NCBI GenBank assembly: GCA_963971405.1
Contig: OZ020484.1
Coordinates: 30,092,770 to 30,156,769, forward strand
DNA length: 64,000 nucleotides
Direction: 5' to 3'
Source: Psococerastis gibbosa
Taxonomy: Eukaryota; Arthropoda; Insecta; Psocodea; Psocidae
Shown piece after piece: positions 31,274 through 43,559 of this stretch. The position numbers were made by a program, and so were the translations under genes. Position 1 is the stretch's first letter, and each line of letters begins with the position of its first letter. The notes under the pieces were generated by a model that saw only the letters and a program-made list of their open reading frames with translations, made no database searches and was not told the origin of the DNA.

Positions 31274-34090
31274 CTAAAAAAATGAAATAAATGAGTACCA
31301 AAAAAGAGTAGTAGCCTATATACAGTATGTTTTCCTTAAAAAACAAAAATGAGAGATTAGTATACCCTCGGTGACCCAAAAAAGAGTAAATCTCCAACAA
31401 TATGCTATAATACTCATAGTTATAATGACAGCCCCCTTTTAAGCATATTCTTAGTTTATTTTCGGGGGACTTGGCGCCCCCTTAGATCCGCCCCAGCAGC
31501 AGTAGTATACGGGCGCATCTACTTAAGAAGTGGACGTGTCTGGGATGAGACGGGCTGTACATCTTCTTGTCTTGTCCCATCTTCTCTTTCCCTCGATGGA
31601 AATCACCTTGATGGATTGCCCGGTTGACAGCCATATTTGAATTTTTCCCATGGCAGTCAAGGTTTTGAGTATTTAGAGGGCTGATATGGTTAGTTTGTTT
31701 TTCATTGGACGTAGATACAATATATACCCCATACACCCATAATGTATTCCTATTTTAGATGTATGTCAGTAAATGGTAGCTTATGCAATAAAATGAAATG
31801 TCTCTTTGAAGGGTAATAGAATATTATTTCTAATGTCTGACAATTGCCTTTTTTTTTAATTGCTACGTGACATACTATATTATTCTCCTCGTCTAAAAAC
31901 ACTTCAGAATCTAGCAATTCTCTTTTTGAAAACTTCATAACGGAAGGGTTCCTGTAAGGTAGGTACCAGTCTTAGGTGGTTTCATAGAAAAGGTTGAATG
32001 AATAATTTTTCCCTGGGTCGTTCATAAGTGTAAATTACTGTGTTTCAAAATATCTATTGATCTGCTTGGGAGTTGTTCAATATCTTTTAATTCACTTCAG
32101 CTCAGCCGCTTTGCGGGTCTACTATGCCGTTCGTGGATAACTAAGATAACTTAACCATAGGCGATAGAGTATTTAACTTAATTAAAAATGTTAATAGAAC
32201 AATTTTAGAGTAGCCATTTCTAAAATTGTCTTGTTTACTTGTTTACATTTTCAATCCCAAGTTAAGTTGTTAACCAAACGACATATCATGGTAGACTTGC
32301 AGGTGAGGGGTGCAATGTTTCCTTGACCCGGGCACAATTTTTACTTTGATTACGGCACTCCAATAATGGTTACGAAAATGGGAAATCTCCCATTTAATCA
32401 TATTAAGAAAATTACCCTTTTTACTATTTTCGGAAATAACCAAGAGCGGATCCAGCCGAAAATTTAGGGGGGTCACAAGTTTTTTTGTAAGTTTAATCCT
32501 ATTCGGCTATGTTTTTGGTGAGCTTTCAATTTTTTCTCCCTTAGATGTAGACACATTAATTAAAATTCTTATTATATTTCAAAATTCTACAGGTAGCCTA
32601 TATTTTAATGTTTATTAGTATTTCCTTCAATTATAAAACTATACAGCCATTCTCGTTTATTCCAATAATTTATTAGTTTGAATTTCCCGCGAATATTTTA
32701 ACACCATCACGTGACACCTTAATATTTTTTATATTATATAAACCCCGGTATTTTATAAACTCCGGTGTTCCAAATCCCAAATCGCCGTAATAGGGTTGCT
32801 GTTAAGCGAAATTAAATAATTAAAATTAAAAAATTGATTGAATTTTACGTTATCCGTTACACCTTGGTTTATAGTTAAGGTTGTTAATTGTACTGTACTG
32901 CACTTTATAGAGGTCTATATAGGACATTCAAACCCGACTAAATTTTTTTAAAAATACTTTTAAATGTTTTGTCGTGGCCAAATATTTACATTTTTGGCGG
33001 GAAGAAAATGTTTCATCTCTCCCATTCCCATATAGAACTCGAGCATTTTAAATGACCCACACACGGTACATTAAAGCTTTTACCCTGGTAGTAGCCTTAC
33101 AGCATTAACATTCTACCGTACCATCCCACTAAAATAATAACACAACCATACATTCATGTGCAATATAAAAGCCTATTTAAATTAATTACTCATTTCTTCG
33201 CCCATTTGTGCGGCTACCTGATTGTCCTCTGTCGCTTAAAGACGGATTATCATCCCACGCATTGCAGCGTGCCATGCGGGAGCTCCCATATAAATCTTGG
33301 AGAAAGGAGCTATCCTGGCTGAACCACCTGAGTAGTTCTCAAGGATCAACCAGGAGCGCGATCAGCGACTTTGATAAATGGTTGTGTTGGGGGATGAAAG
33401 CACGTTACTTTCACCCTTCACAAGCGTGCCGCCTTTTTCAACTTTTCTCCACGCCAACAGGAGGTATTTTCATGAATTTTTTGGGTGCAAACAGCAAGGT
33501 GTGAGTGGGAGGGCAGGGGAAATGAAAATTATTTTTTATTTTTGTTCATCCTTTACGTTTCTGCCGACGTTTCGTTTCGCACCGCTGTGCGGTCGCTGAG
33601 AAATGGGAAACCTGTCTGTCTAGCCATGTTAACCAATAAATTATACCGGTATTACGCTTGCCATGGCTTCACAATGGCAGATTGAAATTTGAAAACAACG
33701 CTGCGCAAGTTTTGTTTTAACGCTCCCAACACTTTTTATTTAAAATTTTATATTGTCCAAGGCGCGGCATTTCATCACAAGACTTTCTTTTAACTCTTGT
33801 AATTTTTTACTTATGAAACGTATGTAGTAACAGTATTCATATTGTACTAACTGAAAAACAATCAATTTTTGTCTAAACTATTATAAGCTAGTCCTAATGT
33901 GCAAATACCCTCACTATCGGTTAACAAAAACATTTAATCTAAACACTCGTTCATTATTGGCACTATTACTATATGATTATGATATTGCTGACAGCACTAA
34001 AGTAATTTTTCATAAAACATTTTCACAATTAGCCATAAATCAATATATATCACATAATATATTAAAATATAAAATACAAGTTTAATACCA
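31274..34090. other. no clear gene; one 98-codon open frame
   Basis: Mostly AT-rich. Single hAT-MITE-like ends occur at about 31478 (CCCCTTAGATCCGCCCC) and 32448 (GAGCGGATCCAGCC). A plus-strand frame at 33208-33504 is GC-richer than its surroundings but matches no family I know and has no splice support. Confidence 0.4.
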
Positions 34091-34099
34091 CTACCATTA

Positions 34100-34290
34100 C
34101 TTAAAAAAAAAAAGATTATTCGCATATAAACAATTCAATGAATGTATCCGAAAAACCTCTTCAGCCGCCTCTGTGGGTAATACCTGTGTTTAGTTACGAC
34201 AAGTTTCCGATCGCATGGTGTGTAGAGACTCGCACAAGTACTACCTCTATGCCATCGAAGGCCATAACAACTAATAGAATATTGTAAAGT
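34100..34290. repeat. dispersed repeat, second copy at 63320-63500
   Basis: Both copies share CAATTCAATGAATGTATCCG, AGTTACGACA and GTGTAGAGACTCGCACA, with CCATCGAAG in the same order. The copies differ by many small indels. No coding frame is shared; the type is unknown. Confidence 0.7.
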
Positions 34291-35893
34291 ACTATATGAA
34301 TTCCTATATGACCTATTGAACAGTTTTTTTTTCTTTTCAATCTTCCTTTGTATTTCTTTTCAAAATATGATTGTAATTAATTGTCCTAAAATCTACGGGC
34401 TGCAGGATGTTTTGTGTCGACAGTTCGATGATTACTGTCTACTGTATATTTTACGTAACTTAGTAAAAAAAAAAGTACGAGTACCATGATGCCTGAAGGA
34501 ATTTAAATTGTACTCAATTTTCTCTATAAAATTGGATTATATTCGACTTTTAGGTCTGTTTACAAATAAATGACTATTTATTTAATTATTTATATTGAAT
34601 TTCTCAACAGTTACCACAATGTAACTGTCCACATTTTTTTTGTTTTCCGCCCGGACAAAAACAATTTCATACCGACGGTACTTTTCTCTAGCCGTTTGCA
34701 ATCTTCCAAGTTCAAACGCATGGCAGTGCCATGCAGTATTCCTTACGAATAATTTTCAAGCGATGGTGGGGCCCAATTAGAGTTTTCTTTCCATACCACA
34801 ACCCTTTCATACCACAACCCTCCCATGGGTTGTTTTTTCGTGTCTGTATAAAAATTAATGCATTTTTTAAAGCGCCAATGGACTTCATTCTTAATTCCCA
34901 GGAGTAGAAAGAGAGTTTCCAGATTTTTATGCAACCATGCTAATTTCCTTCGTTCAATGTCGTAAAAGAATGAGGGTTGTGAGGACTGTGGCGTATAGGA
35001 TTGGGCTTGTCACGTGCCTCATGCTGAGCTGCATCACTATATAAATATTAACGGGTGCCTAGGTACATAACTCATTGATATACAGTACGTATGATATTGA
35101 TAATAATCTATGATTTTCAACCACATCAATAACATGTATTTCAAAGGTTCATCTGCATTCACATTTAATTTTGACACTCAAAACTGCCGGCATGAAATAT
35201 ACCCGTTCATATGGAATTAAGTCCAAATTAGATGTTCCATAAATCGAAAACTCTCCATTGAAATCAAGACCAACGCACGGACCCAAAACCTATTCAAAAT
35301 TTCATGAATATTGAAACATTGTTCTTGGCTAGTACTAGATACACCCGCGCTAACTGGCCTCAAAATTAGAAACTTTTTGGACCCTGTAAGTTAACCATGG
35401 AGGTGTTGGGATTTTTTAAAAGGGGGAGCCAGCAGGTGGCTTGACCCCTTGGAAAGGAGAAGGCCACCCATTTTTAGGTATTTCCACGGTCGACATGGCA
35501 CGCCGACTGAGAGCAAGCCCCAGCGGGACTTGGCCCCCTACCCTCGCTGGGCGCCGCGGGGCGTCTGACAGCTAGAAATTAATGCACGCATGCGCGTTTT
35601 AGGCCTGACGTTTAGGCCTATCTTCGACACCGAAACCCGAGCCCGGGCTAAGTTCTAACAATGTGGATGTGGCCATTACATATGCGGCTCATAATTACTG
35701 TTTTAATAATGTATTAGGTGTACATGTACAGTGAACTGTCATTGGCCCTAATATTTATTGTTGTATAGGCTAGATATTTTCCTAGTTTATGTCAAATTCA
35801 GAATGAGATGACTATTTTTCACGTGGCGTGTTGGCAACAGCAGACCTAATGTTAAACTAAGTTAATACAGTCTTATTCTCTTCTTCCCCTACC
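34291..35893. other. no gene seen; GC-rich patch
   Basis: AT-rich to about 35390, then a GC-rich patch at 35400-35660 with CGACGG-type islands. A tandem ACCACAACCCT repeat occurs at 34795-34820. No coding or RNA gene was recognised. Confidence 0.4.
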
Positions 35894-35897
35894 TTAA

Positions 35898-36293
35898 GAG
35901 GATATGTCACGTTGAAAATTGGCACCCCAAAATTAATTACTTTTCATTTTTAATTTAATTAACTCAGCAAGTTATTAAAAATTTGGCTCGTTTAAGTTGT
36001 CGAAGACTACTTGGTGCATCATATAATCGGGTATTTTTACTTTTCGGTTTTGTAGTTCTTCCAAAAATCTCAGAATACACGAAATTTTAGTCCTGTCCAG
36101 TCTGTTGTGGTATTTATGGAAGAACTAAGGTACCAAAAATTTAATATTTCCGATCATATGATGCATGAAGTAGTCTTCTACAACTTCCATGAGCCAAATC
36201 GTAAATGACTTGCTTTGTTAATTAAATAAAAAAATAAAAAGTCTATAAAAACAACAAATTTTGGGGTGCTCATTTTCTACGTAGCATGTCCTC
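35898..36293. mobile_element. fold-back MITE flanked by TTAA (piggyBac-like target)
   Basis: TTAA occurs at 35894-35897 and 36294-36297. The ends GAGGATATGTCACG and, inverted, GAGGACATGCTACG extend into long imperfect arms that share GAAAATNGGCACCCCAAAAT. The inner blocks match the element at 24481-24864. There is no transposase, and piggyBac affinity rests only on TTAA. Confidence 0.75.
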
Positions 36294-36327
36294 TTAACCC
36301 GAAATGAGAGGATTTTGGAAAAAAACT

Positions 36328-36399
36328 GGACTTAGTGGGATTCGAACCCACGATCTACGCCTATCCGGAGCGTCGCCTTAACCATTGGGCCACAAGCCC
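36328..36399 (-). repeat. tRNA-like sequence (Arg-tRNA-like D arm), probably SINE-derived
   Basis: The minus strand reads GGGCTTGTGGCCCAATGG, TTAAGGCG, an anticodon-arm-like ACGCTCCGGATAGGCGT and GTGGGTTCGAATCCCAC. A T-run terminator (CAGTTTTTTTCC) follows. Acceptor pairing needs several G-T pairs and the base before the anticodon is C rather than T, so a working tRNA is unlikely. The 3' extension CCTCTCATTTCGGGTTA is shared with the copy at 44836-45034, so it is a repeat family. Confidence 0.65.
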
Positions 36400-37200
36400 A
36401 ATAAGTACAGTGTCTGCTAAATCCTCTTATATGCTCTTATTGGCAAGATTCGTATCGCTAGACTGGTTAGCACAGCTACACAACTATCTAACCGAACAGG
36501 TGAGTGAGCTCACTTTATCGCCCAAAGCTTTTGCCTTTATTCAATATACTGCAGTATTATATACCTTGTGAGTGCACCCCTCGGCCTCGGGGTGTCAAGG
36601 GACTCTCCATTCATACATAACTCAGTCTTACCTAATTTATAGGTATATAAATCAATTGGCGCTTCTTGCTGAGATACGAGAATTTGCTATTAAAAAACTG
36701 AAGCGGTACCGGTGTGCCTAAGTGAGCAGGGCCTAATAGAACCATGGAAAAAAAGCGCCGTGGCACGACAATCCAAATGAGGGCCTAGGTCTGAGGACTC
36801 GTAGGAGATCTGGACAATGAAAATAAGGTACCCATTAGGGTTGGGAGGGCCCGGATCAGGCGGATTTTTTTTAAATGATCTAAAAACACCCGAGTATTAT
36901 CCTGGACTAATAAAATCTACAGTATATACGTTCTCATACCTGGCTAAGTAGAGCCCGTCCTGGATTTATAAATTGGCCGTATAGGCCGCGGCATAGGGGC
37001 GGCAGCGTCCTAGGGGCGGCAGCCGGCGGGATCCTAGGGGTGGCAGCGTCCTAGGGGCGGCAGATTTCAGAGGACGGTCACTTGATTTCAGAGGATAAAC
37101 TACAAATGAAAAATTATTATTTTAGAAAGGTATGGACATGGGGCGGCGGAAATAAAGTGGCCTACACTCATGAAAGATATAAACCCGGCACTGAGTATTT
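36400..37200. repeat. region with a short GGGGCGGCAG tandem repeat
   Basis: TAGGGGCGGCAGCGTCC-type units repeat imperfectly about four times at 36985-37065. The flanks CCCGTCCTGGATTTATA (about 36955) and ATATAAACCCGGCACTG (about 37175) look like the ends of a hAT-type MITE, but no clear target duplication was found. 36400-36950 has no gene. Confidence 0.5.
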
Positions 37201-37332
37201 ACAATGTCAATGGTAATTATGTCTGAGTATAAATATATAAGTATAAATATTGGCGATCATCATGGCAATTGGAATCCTGGAGACGGCTGCTATGAAAAGG
37301 GAAGTCGTGCTCTTGCCTAACCCCTGCCACAG

Positions 37333-37560
37333 GTTTTTCAAATGGGATATTCTTCTATCGGGAGCCCTCAGTCCTTCTATCTTCCCATGGATTACAACAT
37401 CACATGGCCAAAGTATGTTAGTTTCCGTTTCTTAGCCGTCAGTAGCAACTCGGCTTCTGTGTCCATTCTGCTTAGCATGGACATTACGGATGATAATAAT
37501 AATAAATACAGTATACTCGTATCTGTATACGATCGCGCCTTTAGTCAAGTTTCACACTAA
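37333..37560 (+). CDS. candidate terminal exon of an unknown gene
   Basis: A CCCCTGCCACAG acceptor is followed by a frame open in phase 0 for 75 codons to TAA. It encodes GSPQSFYLPMDYNITWPKYV, then SFRFLAVSSNSASVSILLSM. The P.Y..F...A...A.V.LS spacing faintly recalls farnesoic acid O-methyltransferase-like (FAMeT) domains. No upstream exon was found in the window, so this may be an exon remnant or chance. Confidence 0.25.
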   Translation, partial: VFQMGYSSIGSPQSFYLPMDYNITWPKYVSFRFLAVSSNSASVSILLSMDITDDNNNKYSILVSVYDRAFSQVSH

Positions 37561-38061
37561 AAAAAAGCATTGCAAAAACTGTGCAGGCCTACTTAAGCAG
37601 CTAGGTACTCTATTTTAATACTCTGCAACATAACTCATCAAGCCTGCATCACCTGCATGCAGCGTTCAACATTACCGCGGCCATAACTAACAAAATTGAC
37701 TATTTACCGTCCGTAGCGGTGGAGACACCTTTTATTTTAATCTCACGCCGCGAGAGTTCAAGATTTTCTTAATGACAACCTCATGCGAAGGCTTTTCTAC
37801 GTTATAAAATGTAATAAATAATTCGGAGCGCTGGGTTTTGTGAGACACGGGGTTATCTCGGGTGACCCCACGATGGCACAATAGCTACATGGATGACATC
37901 TTAACACTCGCAACGCTATTTACCGCTCCCATGGGCACAGGTGTATCACCCGAGTGGTAAATCTTCAAACCTACCTTCCTAATTTTATCAGCAGGACAAA
38001 TTCTGAGGTAGCGACAGCGACGCAGTATAGTTTTCCAAGGTTTTCACTCGATTTCTTTTGT

Positions 38062-38262
38062 AGTAAATAAATAAATATTGACTATTTGTTCTATTACTAA
38101 GCCAAAACCTTGCGGAGTTAGGGCTGTAAAGCCCTCTCTTACACTCAACTAGGAAGGCCCGGGACCGCCTGCTTTACATGCTCTCCGAAACATGGCCAGA
38201 AAATGTAACCAACAACCTTTCGGGTGAAAGTTTCTTGTAATAGCACCATGCCTAGGCTGGGA
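38062..38262 (-). mobile_element. tRNA-derived SINE, family 1
   Basis: The tail and body match the copy at 5396 closely (GGAGTTAGGGCTGTAAAGCC, GGCCCGGGACCGCCTGC). The B-box part is deleted, although the neighbouring CAACCTTTCGGGTGAAAG is kept. Confidence 0.75.
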
Positions 38263-41200
38263 GACGCTCATGCAAACGTACTTTCCTAATTTTATCAAAC
38301 AAACAAACGAATTGGATTTATGCCAGAGGAGGTATTTGGGGCAATGCATTGGAGGCCAACCTATTTTCGGTGGAAAATGGATTTAGGCCCGTTCCCACCA
38401 ACGCCTGAAAAGTGGTCTTCATACCGGACGGCATCGCTTTATATTGGAAAGTGAGGGTACCGTCCCACTCCAAAGCAATGGCTTGGTTAATAATTCTGGA
38501 CGTCGCTCTCCCTACCCCCCCCCCCCCCCCCCCCCATGGCGGTGCTGTCCAGCCAGTGTTCCTTACGAAGACATTCCAGCCGTTGGTGCCTTAGTACATG
38601 CATTGGCCAGGTTATGATCTTATTCAAATGCGATTGATACGGCGTATTCAAGTGATGGTTTCTCTCTCATTTAGTGACTTTAGTGACTTCGTGGGTGTGA
38701 GACATTATAAATTTTAATTAAAAATAAAATACATTTAGCAATAAATTCCACAAATACAAAACAATCTTTGTAGGTTTTTATTGTATTTTTGGAATTGATT
38801 GCTAAAGATATGGCATACGCAGAGGACACAAGGGGTTCCTTGTTACTGACAAAACTTATTTTGCAAAAAGTGGGACACCAACTGGGCGCCTTCTCTACAG
38901 GGAGCAAAAGTTGAAAATACAGATACGTAATAGTTTCAACTCGTGCATATCGAAAAGAAAGTTTAGGTTTTAAACTCCAAAACATTTTCTGCTGCAGACC
39001 AAAAAGTGCTCAAAAAGCCCTGACCGTACCTGACAGTACGGTAGGTAAAATCCAATGGAGATTTGAATTTATGTATATGTTAAATTGTATCATTGATTAT
39101 GTTCAAAAATTGATTGCCCATCATTGACTGGCGACCGGGCGTTCAATTTTACCATGAAGCTGTGGCTTGCATAAAACAACACTAGAATATTAGACAGAAG
39201 TTGAAGAAGTTAAAGAAAAAACATCCTGAGAGAAGGTCAAGAAGAAAGATATTGATCCGTCGGAGTCAGTGTGGAAGCAAATCCCCACTTCTCACATTTC
39301 TCAGCCGAATCAACCGGTACGATCTCCGGTGCGAGTTCCAACCGAATATTTCAACGAATTTCCAGCCTCGATAAACATCAATTGGGGAAAACAACCGAAT
39401 GATGTTGAGTGTTTTTCTGGAATCCCAAACACGCTCTGCGATGATGATTCATGTCCAAGTTTTCTTGTCTGGCTAGGAAATTTACATAAAGGATTTTTTG
39501 TCATTCCAGTCCATAGCACTAGCTCACACTGCATGGTACCTAGCGACCTCTATAGTATTTTGAGAAATTCTAGATGCGATCGTGTACGCCGTATTTTCTG
39601 TCATCAGTATTTCCACTCTCTCACTACAACAATTTTCACCGAGAGAAAGGACAAAATTTCCCTATTTTCCCTCACTCTTAGACTTAATCAATTTTCCCTT
39701 CATTTCCGTCTCCCGGCTCTTCAGAGAATGTCCCGTTAAAATTTATGTGTCACAAGTACTCCCCCCTTGCCCGATTACGTCTCAATACCGGCCACGACTA
39801 CTTGTAAGCCAGCCCCCCTGCACCGCATTGGTCTTGCTGACAGCAACGCCTGCCTGACGGAGACCACATGAAAGTATACACTGCTCCCACCCCCCCCCCC
39901 CCAAATGAAGATACCATAAACCGCTACTGGGAGGCTTGGTAGCCCGCGACGGGTCCTGAAAAAAATAAAAATAAATTTGCTAATTGTGAGTTTCCTTCAA
40001 TTAATTTAAATTGCTGGTAAAATTATAGTAACAATAAATTGTGCAATAGATAAATAAATAAATGACCTGGAGTCAGTCCAAACAGTAACACGCATTTACA
40101 AAACAACTCTCATGGAGACAGATCCGGGGGAAAATCCGTGCGCCCACTTTCTGCTGGATCAGCTACTGCAATGCATAAATTTCGCAATGTTAAACAGTGA
40201 CAATATAACATAAACAATGCTACAAAAAATATTCATGACATCAACCACAACCACTATTTCAACAAACTTTACCATTGGTCAACTTCTTACGTTGAAAAAT
40301 ATATACGAGTTACGCTTATCCTACACTTTCAGAGTGAAGATTAAATGTAGGAATTATGGTCATGAAATAGAGCTCGCACAAGTGGCAGTACAAGTTTACG
40401 CTGGGCCCATTTGATTGGATTTTTATTACCTCAAAAGCTATCTGATAGAACATAAGCAGAGACTATGTAATAGGTTTCATTTGTGTATGGCCTTGTTAGA
40501 CATGCTGAGATTTCAATGTTAACACGTTCAGGATGTATTTTTCGTTTATATTGTATAAGATCACTACAGCCAGCGTTTCCCCTCCGGGGAATATTTTCCA
40601 AGCCAGCATAGATCTTGTGTCCTAGTCCCGCCGGATACAGGGGGGAAGCAGGGGAGGGGGGGGGGGGTTGCCGCCCCGCAAATTTGGTAAATCTATTGTA
40701 AATTATTTTATTACGCTCTGATTTAGTCGATCCTACATATCGATCATACATACAAATCAAACTACCCAGCAATGTTACGATGTCATTCTATTGCTAATTT
40801 AAATTACGTATAATACGACAATATTTTCTTAAATTTTACAGATAATACATTACGTATTCTGAGCAAGAACACGGACACGCATCTTACTCCGTATAAAATG
40901 TAAATAACAGAAACCGGAAGTAAAGGTAAGTACCACAGCTTTCTTTTCAGTTGTGTTAACACGTATTGTTTTGTAGTGGGATAGCACCTTTTGCTTGATA
41001 GTCGTCCAATAATTGTACTAATTTTCCTTTCAACGTCCGAATGAAGCGATTAGCCGGGCAGCGGGCTATAAGGTGTGTGTTACGGGACAAAAAGTGCCAA
41101 AACACGTCTCTTATTTTACAGCATTTCCGGTATCAATTAGGCGCACCTGCCGTGTTCGTTGTTGAGCGCATGCGCAACCTCAATGCCGCTAATAGTCGTC

Positions 41201-41375
41201 GGCCCTTTTAATTTTTGTGGGACCGTCTGCACATGCTCATATCTGCATTTTTTGAAGGTTATCAGACTGCAATATCTAAAGCGGGGTTTGCATATTGAAC
41301 CATGGCCCGGAATATAAGCCTGTGTATTCACAATTTTAAAATGGCTGTCGAGTTTAGTTAACATACATGGCAATG
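38263..41375. other. no confident gene; one 156-codon open frame
   Basis: Poly-C runs occur at about 38513-38535 and 39888-39902. A plus-strand frame at 39269-39739 (containing NINWGKQPNDVECFSGIPNT) is the longest, but I recognise no family, and no splice or promoter support is evident. 40640-40690 has a G-rich run opposite GCCGCCCCGC. The rest is AT-rich unassigned DNA. Confidence 0.4.
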
Positions 41376-41383
41376 GATTTAAC

Positions 41384-42327
41384 CATTGGCGTAAATAGGG
41401 GGGTCCTGGGGGGCTTAACCCGTAGCGCCCCCCCCCCAGGAATTCTGGTGACAAAGACGTTATGGAGGCTAAAGGCATAGTATCCACAACAATGAAAGGG
41501 AAATTAATTCTTAGTATGCTTATTTTACATGAAATAAATCAACATATTGACCAAGTACTTTCACAAAAAATATATTACTAGGCCTAAAAATGCTCAAAAC
41601 TCCAATACTTCAGAGCTATTTTTTCCAAATTTTTCTCCAGGGGAGACCCCCGGGCCCCCTCAATGGTAGGTTTATTCGCCGTTGTAATATCTCAATTTTG
41701 TACTGCTTGCAAACATTGGCGTAAATAGGGGGGTCCTGGGCTAAGCCCCCCAGAAGCACCCGTAGCCCCCCCCCCCCAGGATTTCTGGTGACAAAGAAGT
41801 TATGAAGGCCAAAGGCATAGTATTCACAATAACGAAAGGGAAATTAATTCTTGGTATGCTTATTTCACATGATAGATATCATGAAAAAAATCACCATATT
41901 GACCAAGCCCTCTCACAAAAATATATTACTCAAAATTATTAAAACCCCAACATTTCAGACCTATTTTTTCAACCCCCGGGCCCGCCTTAGTGGTAGGTTT
42001 ATTCGTCGGTAAAATCTCAACTGTACTGCTTGCAAAGTGCGTAAAACCTCCCTAATTTGGGCTTATTCATCAATTTTTTTCCTCCGGGGGAGACCCCCGG
42101 GCCCCCCTTACTCCAGGGAAGAATATTCGTAAAACCTCACTAATTTGAGCCGATTTATCTTTTTTTTATCTACGGGGGAGACCCCCGGACCCCCCTTTCT
42201 CCAGGGTATAATATGTGTAAAACCTCACTATTTTGGGCCATTTATCGATTTTTTTTCTCCGGGGGATCAAAGTCTTGGGATCCTAAAGCCCCCCCCCCCC
42301 CAGAAATTTTGGGAATTTACGCCAATG
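41384..42327. mobile_element. non-autonomous hAT element with internal repeats
   Basis: The ends CATTGGCGTAAATAGGG and, inverted, CATTGGCGTAAATTCCC are flanked by GATTTAAC at 41376-41383 and 42328-42335. The left end is repeated internally at about 41714 with the next 200 bases. At 42030-42280 a unit of about 80 bases (GGGGGAGACCCCCGGGCCCC, CGTAAAACCTCAC) is repeated about three times. It is 944 bp and non-coding. Confidence 0.9.
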
Positions 42328-42335
42328 GATTTAAC

Positions 42336-43106
42336 TAAGCTAACCAAGGCGTTAGCTAAACGCACTTCAAGGTTGGTTCAAGCGAGTTAAGCGGTCAAAA
42401 CGGGGCTGCGATAATTTAATGTAATGTCAGCAGCCTTCATCATGGTGAACTTGCAACACCTACAGGTCCACTCACGATGTGTGGTATAACTACTAACTTG
42501 GATAACAGCTCGTCACTTTTAACTCAAAAACTCCATATCTTCAACATTGTGAAGACAGTCTATTTGGTTGAGAACTACATCGACTACCTATGTTTGAGGT
42601 TCAAGACTTTTCAGGACTATTTATTATCGTGAAACTGTAAATGAGGCTCCTGAGAGTTGAAAGAACGGGTGGCTCGTTTATAAAAATTATAATTTGAAAT
42701 GTCTTTGATATTCGTCCGTCAAGACGTTTGAAGTGCGATAAACGTGCTTTCACTTGACGCTATGCCTTTTAAATTTTGCCCCTTGCAATGACGTATAGTT
42801 ATACGGTATATCGCCCACGGCAGGCTTTTCAGTCTAATGTGAACTTTTTAATAGCATATCATAATAATACTCGTAACAATAATAATACATTTAATGTAGG
42901 TCTACGGCCCACGCCACGCGGGTATTAAAATAATAGAACCGCTATGAAAAGGGTGAGGAGAGTTTAAACTAGTCTGCCGTTAACCTTATCTTTATTGGAT
43001 TGTTTTATTAATTACAATTAACTCACAAGTATTTGTTAAGGGAAGTTTATAGCCACTTTGCCTCCTGCTTAGCGGTGTAGCTGTTAAACCGAGGATTGTC
43101 TAGTAC
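42336..43106. other. no gene seen
   Basis: AT-rich unassigned DNA without long frames or obvious repeats. Confidence 0.4.
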
Positions 43107-43165
43107 AGCGGTTCTCAACCTTTTTCGTAACGTAGGGTCAAGGGTTTTCACGACCCACCAGATAT
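43107..43165 (+). mobile_element. hAT (Charlie/MER5-like) terminal fragment
   Basis: The CAGCGGTTCTCAACCTTTTT end is followed by a GGGTCAAGGGTTTTCACGAC-type block. It is the well-known CAGNGGTTCTCAACCTT start of Charlie-type hAT elements. The other end was not found. Confidence 0.55.
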
Positions 43166-43559
43166 GAATAGGCCTCTCGTTTTGTCTATAATTTGGTCGA
43201 TAGACGATAGACGAATTACCAAATTTGTCCTTATTTATGCTTTTACTATGAAACATTACGGAACTAAACTTGAAAGATGCTGCTTCTTGGTCGTTTTTAA
43301 TAGCCATTGTTATATGCATTTAGCATCTTCCACCAGCTCTGCATTTGGCCTACAACTCCGCGGACTTCGTTTGACAACTACATAAGCTCACTGTAAAACA
43401 ATAGATTTCCCTCTATTATGATTCAGGGGAAAAGATAGAAAAAAATGCTACCTGTGTCTAATTTTCCTGTGGTGCAGCACATCCCCTTATACAAAAGGGG
43501 TTTTCTCATTTCAATTCCACGCCCTTTACCTTCCTAATGAAGACGACACCGCCTTCTAT

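Noticed and set aside
35400-35660. Ribosomal RNA fragment in a GC-rich patch
   Set aside because: No conserved rRNA block could be recognised.
36328-36399. Functional tRNA gene
   Set aside because: The acceptor stem relies on G-T pairs, U33 is missing, and the flanks match another copy, so a repeat is more likely.
39269-39739. Host gene of 156 codons
   Set aside because: No family, splice or conservation support; left as an unassigned open frame.
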